Below are positions 47,315-59,181 of a DNA stretch of 64,000 nt, one piece after another. Made by a program: the position numbers and the translations under genes. Source of the stretch: Cladobotryum mycophilum (lineage: Eukaryota; Ascomycota; Sordariomycetes; Hypocreales; Hypocreaceae); assembly GCA_036429605.1 (NCBI GenBank), contig JAVFKD010000002.1, positions 1,302,001-1,366,000 of the forward strand, given 5' to 3'. The notes under the pieces were generated by a model that saw only the letters and a list, made by a program, of their open reading frames with translations, ran no database searches and had not been told where the DNA came from. Positions within the stretch are counted from its first letter, which is position 1; every line of letters starts with the position of its first letter.

Positions 47315-47977
47315 GTTGACTGGGTGAGCCTTGGCTTAGTTTGACTGTGCGAGTGAGCTGTTTTGGGCTTGTGTGAGGATGGTTGAAACGATCGTGGATA
47401 GTTTGAAAGAATTTTCGTTTGAGAGAAGGGTGCCGGTTTAATTCTAAAAGCAAAGGATTCAGCATTTGACTCAGCTTGTTTATGCGTACTGTAAAGGCGC
47501 TGTTTCTGGTAAAGGGCACCTCATAGGGATCGCCCCGAGCTCTTATCATTTTGCCATGTACAGTGTTTGCGATTTAGACAGATTCCGGCGTTTTCTCATA
47601 CTGAAAATTCGCTACTTCATACATCGGTGCATCGCATAAGGCTATCGCAATTACCCTTTCGGGTTGCCTGTTGTCCGACGAATGCTGATACTCATCCCAA
47701 ATGGGTAAATGAGCGATCATCCTTCGTAACATACTCTACCTTTGTAAATACGTGTAGACTGAGGCGATGAACCTTCCGATATCGGCTTTTCAACAAGACT
47801 TCCCCCTTTGAGTTTCGGTATGGGATCTTTTATAAGAGGTTTGTCAATGATTGCCATTCGCGACAGAGTTACGTATTGCGGATTAATAGTAGGATTTCGC
47901 GTCGTTTGTGAGAAATCTATTCTTTCACACAAATTGATACAACAAACTGAATAATACCGACACAGTCTACACCAAAA
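47315..47977. promoter_or_regulatory. Divergent promoter, methyltransferase / decarboxylase
   Basis: 663 bp between two start codons. TTTATAAG at about 47828, roughly 150 bp before the decarboxylase ATG, is a TATA candidate. I searched for TCGN5CGA and its one-sided variants by eye and found none, unlike the other two divergent promoters of the cluster. Confidence 0.55.
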
Positions 47978-49728
47978 ATGGCACCGCACTTGGTTGTACA
48001 TAAAGAGCAGTCTCGAGGCCAAGAGCTGATGAGGGTAAGTTTGCCTGTCACCCACCACCTTACGATTATATACTTATTCCTCATCCAAAGCTCTTAAAAT
48101 GTGTCGAGAGCACCACTGTCTCACTGGTTCACGAGGCTGACCAGACGGTGCCGGTTACAAAGAGGCTGAACCTTCCCAATAATGAACCCCCCAAGCCCCT
48201 GAGTAGTCCCAACAGCATTGGACATCTCCAATCTCTTGAGCAGCTACAGGCTGGGATTTGTAAACCCTTACCAGCGGATGGACTGGGCGAAGAGGGATTT
48301 TACCAGGCCATTTCATTCCTAAGTCGACATTCAGTCAATACTTCATCCTTTGGCTTCATGGATAAACTCTATTCGGCGCCTTCTCCGCCAGGCATTGCTG
48401 CAGACCTTTTCTTGTCTATCCTCAACAACAATAGTCACGTGTGGCACGTATCGCCAGCTCTCTCTACAGTGGAAAAGCACGTCGCAAGCCAGCTGGCACG
48501 CCTTTTCGGTATTGGCGGAGAGAATGTTGGGGGAATCACCGTCCCTGGCGGTGCCGCGGGCAATATGCTAGCAATGTTAGTCGCTCGCAATATCCTAGCA
48601 CCAGAAATCAAGAAGCACGGCTGCTTAGAGCGCCAAAGATATGCCATTTTCACCTCCGAAGCATCACATTATTCGATTGCAAACGCCGCCCAGATACTCG
48701 GTCTAGGCAGCAATGCCGTCATCACAATACCCACAACTTCAAACGGATCCATGGACATTGACAGTCTTGAACTCGCTGTGGATCAGGCCCTTGGGAGCGG
48801 CATGAAACCTTTGTTCATTGCTGCGACTGCGGGCACAACGGTGCGAGGCGCCTTTGACCCGCTTGAAGAAGTTGGTCGTATTGCGAAGAAAGTAAATGCG
48901 TGGTATCATGTAGACGGCTGCTGGGGAGGGGCTGCAGTCTTCTCGGACGAGCTTCGCAACCGTCTTGCAGGCGCGGAACTTGCAGACAGTATCTCGTTCA
49001 ACCCTCATAAACTGCTGGGAGTGCCTCTTGTCTGCTCGTTTCTATTAGCAAAGGATCTGCGGACTTTTTGGCTTGCCAACAAGCTCGAAGCGGGCTACTT
49101 ATTTCATGATACTAAGACACAAGGAGAAAGCTCGGGAACAGCCAGTGCGGCGAGCATTGAAGCACCGATCATGATACCTTCAACCAGCCCTCTTGAACTC
49201 GGTACCCCATCGCGCAGAGACTGGCGAAAGTCCGAAGCTTTGGAGAATGCGCCCCCAGCCTCGAAGATATTAGACCTTGCTTCATTGACAACACAATGCG
49301 GTCGGCGACCTGATGCGTCCAAGTTTTACCTACATTGGATTTATTATGGCATCAAGGGAATGGCTAGTGACGTAGAGAAGGCAGTAACCAGTGCGCGTTA
49401 TCTAGCAAGTCTGGTCGACAGAAGCCCTTACCTGACACTCGTTGGAGACGTACATGTTCCTTTTGCGCAGGTGTGCTTTTACTGGAAGGCCAAGTCGGCT
49501 TTCAAAGGAACCCTGCAGGATCGTGCCGTTATTAATAGCCGAACAACTCATCAGTTGAGTTCACATCTGGTCACAAGAGGATGGATGATTGACTACGCCC
49601 CTGGAACTAACACGGATGGACAAGAAGGTGACTTTCTTCGTGTGGTGTGTAACCGACTGACGGACGAGGATGTGGTGGAAGCACTGCTTGGTGAAATCAT
49701 TCGGGTGGGAATAGAGTTAGACTTGTAG
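47978..49728 (+). CDS. PLP-dependent group II amino acid decarboxylase
   Basis: A 57-nt first exon (47978-48034) and a long second exon (48091-49728) give 564 residues; the short exon supplies the start and keeps frame. The fold is the glutamate/aromatic amino acid/cysteine-sulfinate decarboxylase type: GGITVPGGAAGNMLAMLVAR, then YHVDGCWGGAAV (the Asp contacts the PLP ring) and SISFNPHKLLGVPL, whose Lys (about residue 326) forms the Schiff base. The C-terminal region is complete. The reaction is removal of the alpha-carboxyl from an amino acid to give an amine. The substrate cannot be read from sequence. Placement beside the NRPS suggests it makes an amine precursor or decarboxylates a released amino acid conjugate. 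It is probably cytosolic. Confidence 0.92.
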
Positions 49729-50142
49729 AGAGGCCTTCATGGGAGTTTCGTGCTGAGAGTCAAGATAGATAATAGAGGATTAGAAGAAAATGATATGATA
49801 AGTAGTGACTGTGAAACTCACCTTGACGTCTTCAAAGAGCTTGCGGGAGCTACCCATTGGTAGTGGCCTTGTGCTCTATTCCAACAGTTCAAACCCCTCA
49901 AACACATCGAAATACTACCCTGAATTTATTTCTTTTTCAAGCGCATTTATTTTTATTTGGTTGGTCAGTTTATTGAGGTACTCGGACGTAAGCATCACCG
50001 GATGTGCCAAATACGAGTTTTATAGTATATCATTCACAAAGGTTGAGGAATAGTGATGGTGATTATCCGTTGAGAGATGGTTGAGAGCTATCTTGGACCC
50101 GCGTTATGTATTCGTGTAGTGATGGGGTATCCACATGGCAGT
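49729..50142. other. Intergenic, convergent gene ends
   Basis: Between the 3' ends of the decarboxylase and the ligase. No feature was recognised. Confidence 0.55.
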
Positions 50143-52117
50143 TCATGTTTTAGTTGGAGCTGAATCTTTAAGCAGAGCCCTTTCTGCAACAACACGCAAT
50201 TCAGTCTTCAATACCTTGCCGCTGGTGTTTAGTGGCATCTCGCGAATGGCGCCGTCCGGACCCCCCACAGGTAGAAAATGGTCCGGCATTTTATGAGGCG
50301 AGAGTTTCTGTTCTCTTATCCAAGCCTTGAGAGCCTGATAGTTGACCGAATCGTGATTGGATTCGACAAAAGCAACAATTGACTCGCCGTGCTTCTCGTG
50401 TGGCACTCCGACTACGGCTGCTCGTGCTATAGAAGGGTGTGTCACAAGGATGTCTTCGATATCCCGCGGAGCAATGTTCTCGCCATCTGCGTGAAGGTCA
50501 ATACCTAAGGACGAGCGTATTGGGAACTTGTGTGGCAAGACACTCACGTTTCTTGATCATATCTTTGGAACGACCGACAATCTTACACCTACCATCGCTG
50601 TCAAATGTAGCGAGATCACCAGTGCGGTGCCACCGATTCCCCGAGGCATCTATATGAATGGATTCCTTTGTCTTTTCCTCATTACGGAAATACCCGAGAT
50701 GCATAAGGTAGCCACGGATGCACAGCTCCCCAATGTTCTTTGCAGGGAGCGTTTCGCCTTCTTCGTTGATTACCTTGGCAGTAGTATGAGGCATCACCTT
50801 ACCAACCGAGCTGTTGTCATCAATGAGGGATTCATTCAGGGCTGTACACATGCATACAGCTGAAAGTTCAGTCATACCTTTAAGTCAAAGGTTAGCGAGC
50901 CCTGAAGGTCAGTAGACGGCAAGGCGACGAACGTACCAAAAGGGTATAGCAGATTCCGCAAGCCTAACTGCAGCTTGATGGCAATGAGGAGATCGCGGGC
51001 TGGGGTAGAGCCAGCAATAATGCCTGCACGGAGCTTGAACTGGAATGTTTCCTTTGTTTTCCGCCTTTGTGCTTGGTTCAACAGAGCTTCGAACATGGAA
51101 GGCACCCCATGAATGATGGTGCATTCATGGTCTTGCAAAGCTCGTAGGGTGACGGAAGGATTAAAAATGTCTGACGGTAGGATGAGTTTACCTCCTTGGA
51201 TAAAGTTAGCTAGTAACCCGCATACTAAACCAAAGCAATGGGAGAGCGGCGGGCAGCAGCAGATGGTGTCAGTGCTACAGAGTTGCAGTTGATGTCCGAC
51301 TAAATTGGCATTGTTGATCAAGTTGCTGGCCGTTTACAGTCGTCAGACTCGGGCTAAATTAACGACCTTGTGAGAAGATGGCTTACCTATGAGACAGCAT
51401 GGAGGCCTTTCTGGCCCCAGTGGTGCCACTCGTAAATTGGAAGCAACAGGGATCAGAAGAAGAACACTTTGACCAGAACTGATCCAATGCCACAGCCGAA
51501 TCATTGGCAACTGGGGATTGCCCATTGACAGCTGATGAGGAGCCGGCCAGGAAAGTCTCAAAAGAAACGTATGCCTCATCGCCTGAGGCCTCTGGACTAT
51601 GACCAATAGCAATAACCTCTCCATTCTTGAATGAAGTCCCGAGCTGGTGAAGGAGGTCTGAATAGTTGCGGAAACCGATTCTGCAGGCAATAAAGATGCA
51701 CCGTGGCTCTGTATTCGATGTCAGAAACTCTAATGCAAACACTTCTGTTCATCCGCAATACTTGCCGGCGACGTTTATAGCATCTTGAACCTCGGAAGCA
51801 CTAAACGTAGGATTGATAATCACAGCGATGGCGCCGATGGCAGCTGAGGCGAAGAACACTTGAATAAATTCAAGAGTGTTTCCTGCTAAAACCATGACTC
51901 TATCCCCAGGTTTGATGCCCGTGTCGATTAGTCGTGCCGCGAGCTTCTTGACATTATTGAGCACATCGGAGAACGTCCATCCAATTCCCTGATGCAGGGA
52001 AGCAATCGCAACTCTGTCGCCATGACGTTCAGCCTGGAGCTCCAAGAGGCGGGCAATATTCCAGTCTACAAGGTTGGGAACCTTTGCCCCCTCGAAAATG
52101 GCAGGATATTTTTCCAT
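50143..52117 (-). CDS. Acyl-AMP/acyl-CoA ligase (AMP-binding enzyme)
   Basis: Five exons in transcription order: 52117-51766, 51708-51387, 51325-50937, 50877-50548, 50486-50143. All phases agree and give 578 residues. ANL-superfamily motifs are present: P-loop FQFTSGTTGARKASMLSHR, GVPSMFEALL, YPFG-MTELSAV (A5, across an intron), WHRTGDLATFDSDGRCKIVG (A7-A8), and NTSGKVLKTEL with the catalytic Lys (A10). It should adenylate a carboxylic acid, then form a thioester. The NRPS next door starts with a carrier domain, so transfer of the acyl group to it is likely by analogy with lipo-initiation ligases such as EcdI. The chain length is unknown. Intron 1 (51709-51765, 57 nt) is GC-AG, with branch CTGAC, and removes an apparent in-frame TGA. 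Confidence 0.92.
51709..51765 (-). other. GC-AG intron in acyl ligase
   Basis: Donor GCC-G|GCAAGT, branch CTGAC 12 nt before the acceptor AATACAG. Removing 57 nt eliminates a TGA (51749-51751) and joins AINVA to EPRCIFIACRIG, a good family match. Confidence 0.8.
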
Positions 52118-52655
52118 GGTAGCTGGTTGCGAAACTCGGTGTAATTCTGGAAAACTGTGATTGAGAGAAATCGTGGTCCTGGGTTCGAGTGTAAGCTTGC
52201 TGCCTTGAATTAGTACAATCCTAGAGATTTGGCCCCCCTGAGGGGGCTGTGAAGGAGCAAACGGATTTGAACAAAAGTTCAGCGAGAGGTTTGTACACCT
52301 CATTCCCCAATCGGGTAGAATTCGAATCCTCGCTCTGCGATTTGGGTCGCTCACTTCCATCTACAGACAGGACAAGGCTGCCCCAAATGGATTAACCGAG
52401 CGGGCTCGCAGACCAACGGAGTGATCCTTCGTGACTCTATTGAGCGTACGATGTCCTGTTTCGGAAAACATCCTCAACTTTCGCGGAAATAATGTATTTC
52501 CCACTAAAGCTAGATGTAGATAATTTCTCAAATATTATTAAAGATGTGAAAGGGCGTGCCGCCAAAAGAAAATAAAAAAATAAAAAAATAATGGCGATGC
52601 CTCAGCACATTGCCATTTACCTCTAACATTCTTGTAATAACATACTCACGCCACC
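52118..52655. promoter_or_regulatory. Divergent promoter, acyl ligase / NRPS
   Basis: 538 bp between two start codons. It contains TCGCTCTGCGA at 52330-52340, about 215 bp from the ligase start and 316 bp from the NRPS start. A-rich DNA (52567-52595) precedes the NRPS start. Confidence 0.75.
52330..52340. promoter_or_regulatory. AflR-type binding site TCGCTCTGCGA
   Basis: An exact match to TCGSWNNSCGR. It shares TCGCTNNGCGA with the site at 44194, suggesting one regulator controls both promoters. Confidence 0.6.
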
Positions 52656-55600
52656 ATGGCAGTCACGCCAATCCCTATAGACAATCTTGAGACTTTGCGG
52701 CTCCTTTGGGCCCAAGTTCTTGACGAAGAAGCTCGGTTTATCAAGAATGATGATAACTTCTTCGACCGAGGGGGCGACTCTCTCACGGCCTCGAATCTTA
52801 TTGACGCAGCTGAAGAGCATGGCCTGGCAATCACGGTCGAAGAGCTTTTTACAAATCCGAGCTTAGAATCTCTCGCATCCTGCATATCCAGTACTAGGTC
52901 AACCAGCCCTGTCTCTGAACCATCATCCCTACCGCCGTTTGCCACCGTTTCACGGTTGCTGGCAACCTCCGAACATATTAGAGGTTTAAAGGATGACGCA
53001 GCAGCAAAGTGCGGTATTGAACCAGATGATATAGAGGACGCTTATCCTTGCACACCTTTGCAAGCAGCAATGTTTACGTCCTCTCTGGCTGGTTCAGACA
53101 GCTATCTGCATCAAATTGTTTACCGATACGACCAAAGGCATAGCGCTCAACAGCTGCAAACTGTCTGGCAAAGCCTCTCTAACAAACACCCCATTCTTCG
53201 CACTAGAATCGTCCAGAATCAACATTTGGGGCTTGTTCAAGTAGTTCTTGGAAGATCCGGTATCGTTAACATCTTGCGTGGAACGCTGGAGTCTTGTCTA
53301 TCACAAGACTTGAAGCAAGATAGAGGAGAAGGCGATCCACTCTTTCAAGCTAGTATAGTGCTTGAGCCTGACGCTTCTGATGCTCTAAACTTGGTTATAA
53401 CTTGGCATCATGCTATTATGGATGCTGCAGCTTGGAGGCTGGTCACTCAAGATGCCCTTCAATTCGATTCGCTTTCGGGGGCCGACATCTCTGGCATTGG
53501 CTTTTCTTCCTTCATTGACCAACTTGTCTCAGCCGACCCTGCCTCCTCCGATCAGTTCTGGACATCGCAGCTACAAAGAGCCGAGCCCAATATGTTTCCC
53601 AAAACACAATCAGCCGGCCCCTTTAGTTCTCGGTCACTATTTGAGACAAGGTTTGAAGCTCCACTAAGCAATTTGTCTGGCATCACACCTGCGCTTGCTT
53701 TGAGGGCTGCCTGGGCGCTTCTACTAGCCCATCGTACCGGAAACGAAGACGTCGTGTTCGCTGCGACACTAGACGGTCGATCAAGTCCTCATGCACGAGA
53801 CGTCATTGGTCCACTCATCACAGTGGTGCCTGTACGAATAGTCCTGGACTTGGACAAGACGGTTGTTCAATTTTTTGATCAGGTGCGGGAGCAAGCGGCA
53901 GCTATGATGCCACACCATCATTATGGGTTTCAAAATATTCGCCAACGACTTGGTGCAGACGGTCAATGTATCGGTCAGATCAACAATCTTCTTTTGGTGC
54001 AAGCACCCGGATCAGCAGCTATGGCGGCTGACATGATGGCAAAGGGTATCCAAGAAGTCCACAACGTTGGGAAACCCTTGGTCTATGACTTTGCATTGGT
54101 CAATGAAGTCTTATTCGACTCGGAAAGCGTCACATTACAGCTCAGGTACGACGATAGGTACGTAGATACAAATCTCGTTAGAAGCCTAGCATCCCAGTTC
54201 CAGCAAATTATGCATCAACTCTGCAAAAGACCACATGAGCCACTGAAATCCCTTCACTACCTGAGCCAAGACGATATATCCACTCTTGCGACATGGAACT
54301 CGGAATATGAAGCTGGCACTACAAAAACCTGCGTCGAGTTATTCCTCGAACAGAGCACCCAAAGACAAGATGCACAGGCCGTTTGCTCATGGGATGGCAC
54401 ACTCACATTCGGGGAGCTTGCGGCACTTTCAAGTCGGTTCGCACATCATCTTTGCTCTATTAATGTACGGCCAGGGTCCTTGGTGGCTCTCTGCTCTGAG
54501 AAATCGAAATGGGCTGTGGTTTCTATCCTCGGTATACTAATGGCGGGAGCTGCTTGGATACCCCTTGATATCAACCACCCGGATGACCGAATCTCAGAAG
54601 TACTGAGTTTAGCAAAAGTTGATACAATCGTCGCCTCTCAAGGACAGGAGGCGCGAATGAACCAGCATATGAAGACGGTTATCGTCACGGAGCAAGTTTT
54701 GCAAGGGCAACAGGATATGTCCTATCCGAACAGCCCTATCCCTGTTTCAACCAAAAGCCTCGCCTATGTGCTGTTTACCTCTGGCTCTACGGGGGTCCCA
54801 AAGGGTGTTATGATCAGTCATGGTGCCTTGAGCAATGCGATCAAGCGGCAGGGTCAGGCCTTGGGCTGCAAAAGTTCATGGAGATCATTCCAATTCTCTA
54901 GTCACACCTTTGATCCTAGTATAAGTGAGAGTCTCCAAGTGTTGTGTCATGGCGGGGTTGTTTGCGTACCAAATGAGACGGAAAGACTCGAAAACCTCTC
55001 GGCAGCGATCAAATCTCTTGACGCCAACTGTGTGCAGCTCACACCCAGTGTTTTGAGTACTCTGAGGCCACATCAAGTGCCATCCGTAAAGACCGTCATA
55101 CTCGTCGGAGAGCCCTCGAAACAAGCTTTGATCTCATTATGGGCACCACGAGTAGAATTGATCAACGCCTACGGCCCTACAGAAGCTTGCATTTATTGCA
55201 CCGTGGCACGGCCTTTGAAGGAGAGCGATGCTCCCTCTTTGGTAGGCCGCCAATGCGGAGGCACAACCTGGATCGTGAATCCTGATGACTACGAATCGCT
55301 CCTACCAATTGGTTTCGTAGGCGAAATCGTTTGTTCGGGTCCTAGCTTGGCCGACGGCTATCTCAACAACCGCGAGGCGATGAGAGCGGCCTTTGTTGAG
55401 TGTCACTGGCTCCGGCAGATGCAGCCCAGTTCACCGTCTAGGCTGATCTACAAGACTGGTGATTTGGGTTATTACGATACAGACGGCACAATACATTTGA
55501 TTGGCAGAAAAGACAGCCAAGTCAAGTTGCGTGGTAATAGAATTGAGCTCGGCGAGATCGAAAACCGTCTTTCGAGGGAGCTCGAAGGCGCAGCAATTTC

Positions 55601-58600
55601 GGTCGTTCTTCCAACTTCCGGTGTCTTAAAGGGGCAGCTTGTGTGTCTTGTCTGTTTCGGGGGCATCACGACAAGCCAAGACCAGTGTGTCTCAGCAGAC
55701 ATATACGTGGAGTCTGACTTGGATCACATACAGAAGATGACCGACTTGTATCGAAGGCTCTCCTCAAAAGTCCCAAGCTACATGGTTCCAGCCTACTGGG
55801 GTGCTGTCAGCCAACTTCCACTTAATAGATCTGGGAAACTTGACAGGAAAGCGCTGAGATTATTTCTCGCGTCAGCCGATGATACGTTGAGATCTAATCT
55901 TGCAAGGGTTGCCGAAAATGCTTTAATCGAGGACCACGAGCAGGACTCATCACATAAAGTCGCCTTTATTCCCATAACCGTAGCGGAAAAGAAACTCGAG
56001 CTTACGATGCGAGGCCGGTGGGCTGCTGCACTTAAAATTGCACCAGGCCTTGTTAAAGACACATCATCTTTCTTTCAGATGGGAGGAGATTCCTTGGCCG
56101 TGATAAATCTAGTATCGGCATGCCGTGAGGCGGGTATAAACGTTTCTATTGAGGATGTCCTTCAAAGTAGGACATTTGGCCGGCTCTGTCAACAAGTTTG
56201 CACTCATCTAAATGGCAGTAGACGAGAACAACAAGAAACCATGATTGAGCCGTTTCCTCTGACTCCGCGTCAATTACAGTTAGTCGGAGGAACGGTCGGT
56301 GCCAAAACTGATGGCTGGCGTACAGGGAGGCGAGTGCAGCTTAGGTCCGATATCCCAATCGATCGCATAAAGCAAGCCTCCGATAACCTTGTTTCGGTAC
56401 ATCCTATATGTCGCGCCAGACTCGATCAGAGAACAAGACGCATCAAATTGTCTGAAAAGCTAGATGACTATCGGTTTCAAGCCTGCCTTTACTGCAATAT
56501 CAATCAAGACGATATCACCCAAATTGAACAGACTGCTTTGGAGGCCTTGAATTTTAAGGATGGGCCCAGCTTTTCAGTCGACGTTTATCGCTCTAATGAC
56601 TGCATCTGGCTATTCCTTGCTGCTCTTGATCTGTTGCTTGATTCAACGTCCTGGACCATTTTATTGCGGGATCTTGATGCGGCGCTTTCAGAGCGGTTGG
56701 CTCCAGCTCATCCGCCGTATGGGATATGGGATATATGCAAGACTCGCGATCTACCTGGCATTCCTGAGGAGCCCGCGGGAGACCAATACAACGAGAATGC
56801 AAAGTCTTGTAATTGGGTTCCATTCAAGTATTCGTCTGTCTCCTCTAGCACTCCAATATCCGAAATTGTGACCAATCCAGACCTTTACCAATTAGAGGAT
56901 GTGGCGGAGAGCTCCATTCTTCATGCTTTGGAAACTTTCATGATCAAGTCGGGCTGTGTATCGGATGGAACGTCTGTGAGCATCAGATTCTGTACCGAAA
57001 GACTCTCTGGCTTTGAGCGTGCAATCGGCAATTTCGAAGGAGCTGCCCTCACCTTTGACCTAGCGGCATTTAGGGGTGATTCAAACTTATGTGACGCAAG
57101 GAGAACGATTAGATGGGCCTTGGCAGAGAACGCTTGGAACAATCCCACACACCAGTTGGAGCAATCTAAAGCTGTGGGCTCAGCAGCCTCCAACCTTGAA
57201 CTCCTGGTCATTCTCCATAGTGAAGAGAAAGAAGGACAAACATGGACAATGTTCGAGACAGTTGAAGACTCTCACAGCAGGCTAGGACATGATTCAGACT
57301 CAAGTGGCAGATACATTCAACTCACCCTTTTGATTTCTCCAAAAAGAATACAGGCGCTCTGTCTTTTCAGTAACCAAGACGAGAAATCGGGAGATGTGCC
57401 GGGCTGGGTCAAACAACTGTGGAAGGGGACTATGCTTGAGCCGTTCAAGGGCAGCACTTCACTTGCGCAAATGGGTTTTGTGTCAGGAATTTGCCTAGAC
57501 ACCGATGACACAGACGCGCTCTTACAAGAACTGGACGACCAAATAAGTGATTTGTATGCTGCGTCTCCCATGCAGAATCTAATGCACTCGACATATACCA
57601 CTGGATTTGGAGAGTTTGAGTTACAGTACAACTTTGAGCTCAGTTCATCATCCAAAAAACTTGGGGCTGCCAGAGTCGAAGAAGCTTGGAATCGTCTTGT
57701 ATCGCGGCACGCTATCCTTCGAACACGACTTGCTCTGACTCCCAAGTCTCGACAGTCGGTTTGTCTTGTCACTCAAGAGGGGGCGGCCCGTTTGGTGTTT
57801 CTGCACACCTCGCAAACATGGACGCGCAACTTCAGATAACTCGCTCTCCAAGCTTTGTTACGACAGAAATGGAAGATGGGAGCATTGCTTGTACTCTAGT
57901 GATTCCCCATGCGCTTGTCGATGGCCAGAGCATGACCACGCTCTTCAACGAGCTGGCGTTTGAGATCGGCAATGGCCCTTCCGACTCCAAAAGAGCCAAT
58001 ATCATTTCCATGCCTTTCCAGAAACATGCATCCAAAGCTCGCAGGGAAAGCCATCAGATACATGAGACATACTGGATTGAGGCTATTTTCGAGCGTGCGG
58101 GCCGCTGCATACTGCAGGATGCGGCCTCGACAGGAGTCAATGATACCCACCAAGCGCACCAAACTCAGATTGAAAAGCTGGACCTCCCATCCATCTCGCT
58201 TCGAAGTCGGAAAGCTTTGCAGGCTGGCACCTCAGTGGCAGCCATTCTCGACGTGGCCTGGGCATTCGTCCTTGAGAAATACACCGGCTCAAAGGCCCCT
58301 GCCTTTGGTGCTATTGTCTCTGACAGGACACTCCCTTCGCACGACTCGGCAATTGGGCCATACATCAATTTCCTCGCCACCTATGTTGACCTATCGGGCA
58401 CACGGGGGTTGAACCAGCCATCCTCGCGGGAAGATGTACTACAAGGCGTGCAGAAGCAGCGACTGCAAAGCCTTTCCCATGCAGCAGGCTGCTTGTCGGC
58501 TGCCAGAAAGTGTGGCATTTCGATGACGGACAAGTCGTTTTTCAACACGGCCATAAATTTTCAGAAAAACGGCAGGACGACACATACCTCGAGTGATGTT

Positions 58601-58842
58601 ACGGTGAAGTTGGTCGATTTGATTGATCCCTGGCCGGTGTGTCTACTCATGTCTCTCCCCTATAAGCTATGGAGCCGAGTGCTAACTCATTACATGACCA
58701 GGTCGATATCATGGTTCGAGCTTTAGAAGTGAGTGATCATCTCAAGATTCGCCTCGAATACAGGTTGCCGCAGATAAGCAGGGATTTCGTCACGAGCATC
58801 GGATCACTTCTGATAAAGAATGTTGAAATGCTGATGGGTTAA
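52656..58842 (+). CDS. Nonribosomal peptide synthetase, T-C-A-T-E*-C
   Basis: One large exon to about 57780, a frame change, then a frame to 58636, a 65-nt intron (58637-58701) and a last exon to 58842; about 2,040 residues. Domains: T0 with FFDRGGDSLTA (Ser about 42); C1 from DAYPCTPLQAAMF, with HHAIMDA at about 251 (final Gly replaced by Ala); A from about 560, with LFTSGSTGVPKG (about 706), INAYGPTEACIYCTV (about 833) and NRSGKLDRKAL; T1 FFQMGGDSLAV (about 1140); an epimerisation-like domain from PFPLTPRQLQL, with the active motif degraded to ALDLLLDSTSW; a terminal C domain from YAASPMQNLMHSTY, with PHALVDG. My eye-aligned A-domain code is DPSSIVAIYK; Asp first suggests an alpha-amino acid. 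No thioesterase or reductase is seen. The enzyme would join an acyl group to one amino acid. The frame break at about 57778-57791 is a one-base shift or an unrecognised intron. Confidence 0.9.
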
Positions 58843-59181
58843 AATCTCAATGTTATTGCGTAATCCATCAAGCATAACCTGTATATCATCCTCATGTAGA
58901 AAACAGTCTCTAAATAAACCAGTGTCGCTTCAGCAATCTGTCTCAGTAAATGTAAGGTGGTGATGGACTTTCACATTCCCGACCCTAAATCTTACGGTTG
59001 TTGGAATTGCTTCATTTCTCTGCCCTATATCATGTCCCGCAACGATGCTGTATCGCACGGGCATCGTAGCATCATCGCCCATTATGTATAAAAAAAGATA
59101 GAGAAGAGTAAATAGACAAAGAAAAGAAACGGGGCCCAGAAGCGCCAATCCCTCAAGTGGAAGACACGCTGCCTTGCAATC
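58843..59181. other. Intergenic, convergent gene ends
   Basis: Between the NRPS and the regulator, both 3' ends. No feature was recognised. Confidence 0.55.

Noticed and set aside
51749..51751. In-frame TGA in the acyl ligase as evidence of a pseudogene
   Set aside because: A 57-nt GC-AG intron with branch CTGAC removes it, keeps all exon phases consistent and restores a conserved motif.
52170..52350. tRNA-like GGTTCGA and ATTCGAAT strings in the ligase/NRPS promoter
   Set aside because: No acceptor, D or anticodon stems can be built around them.
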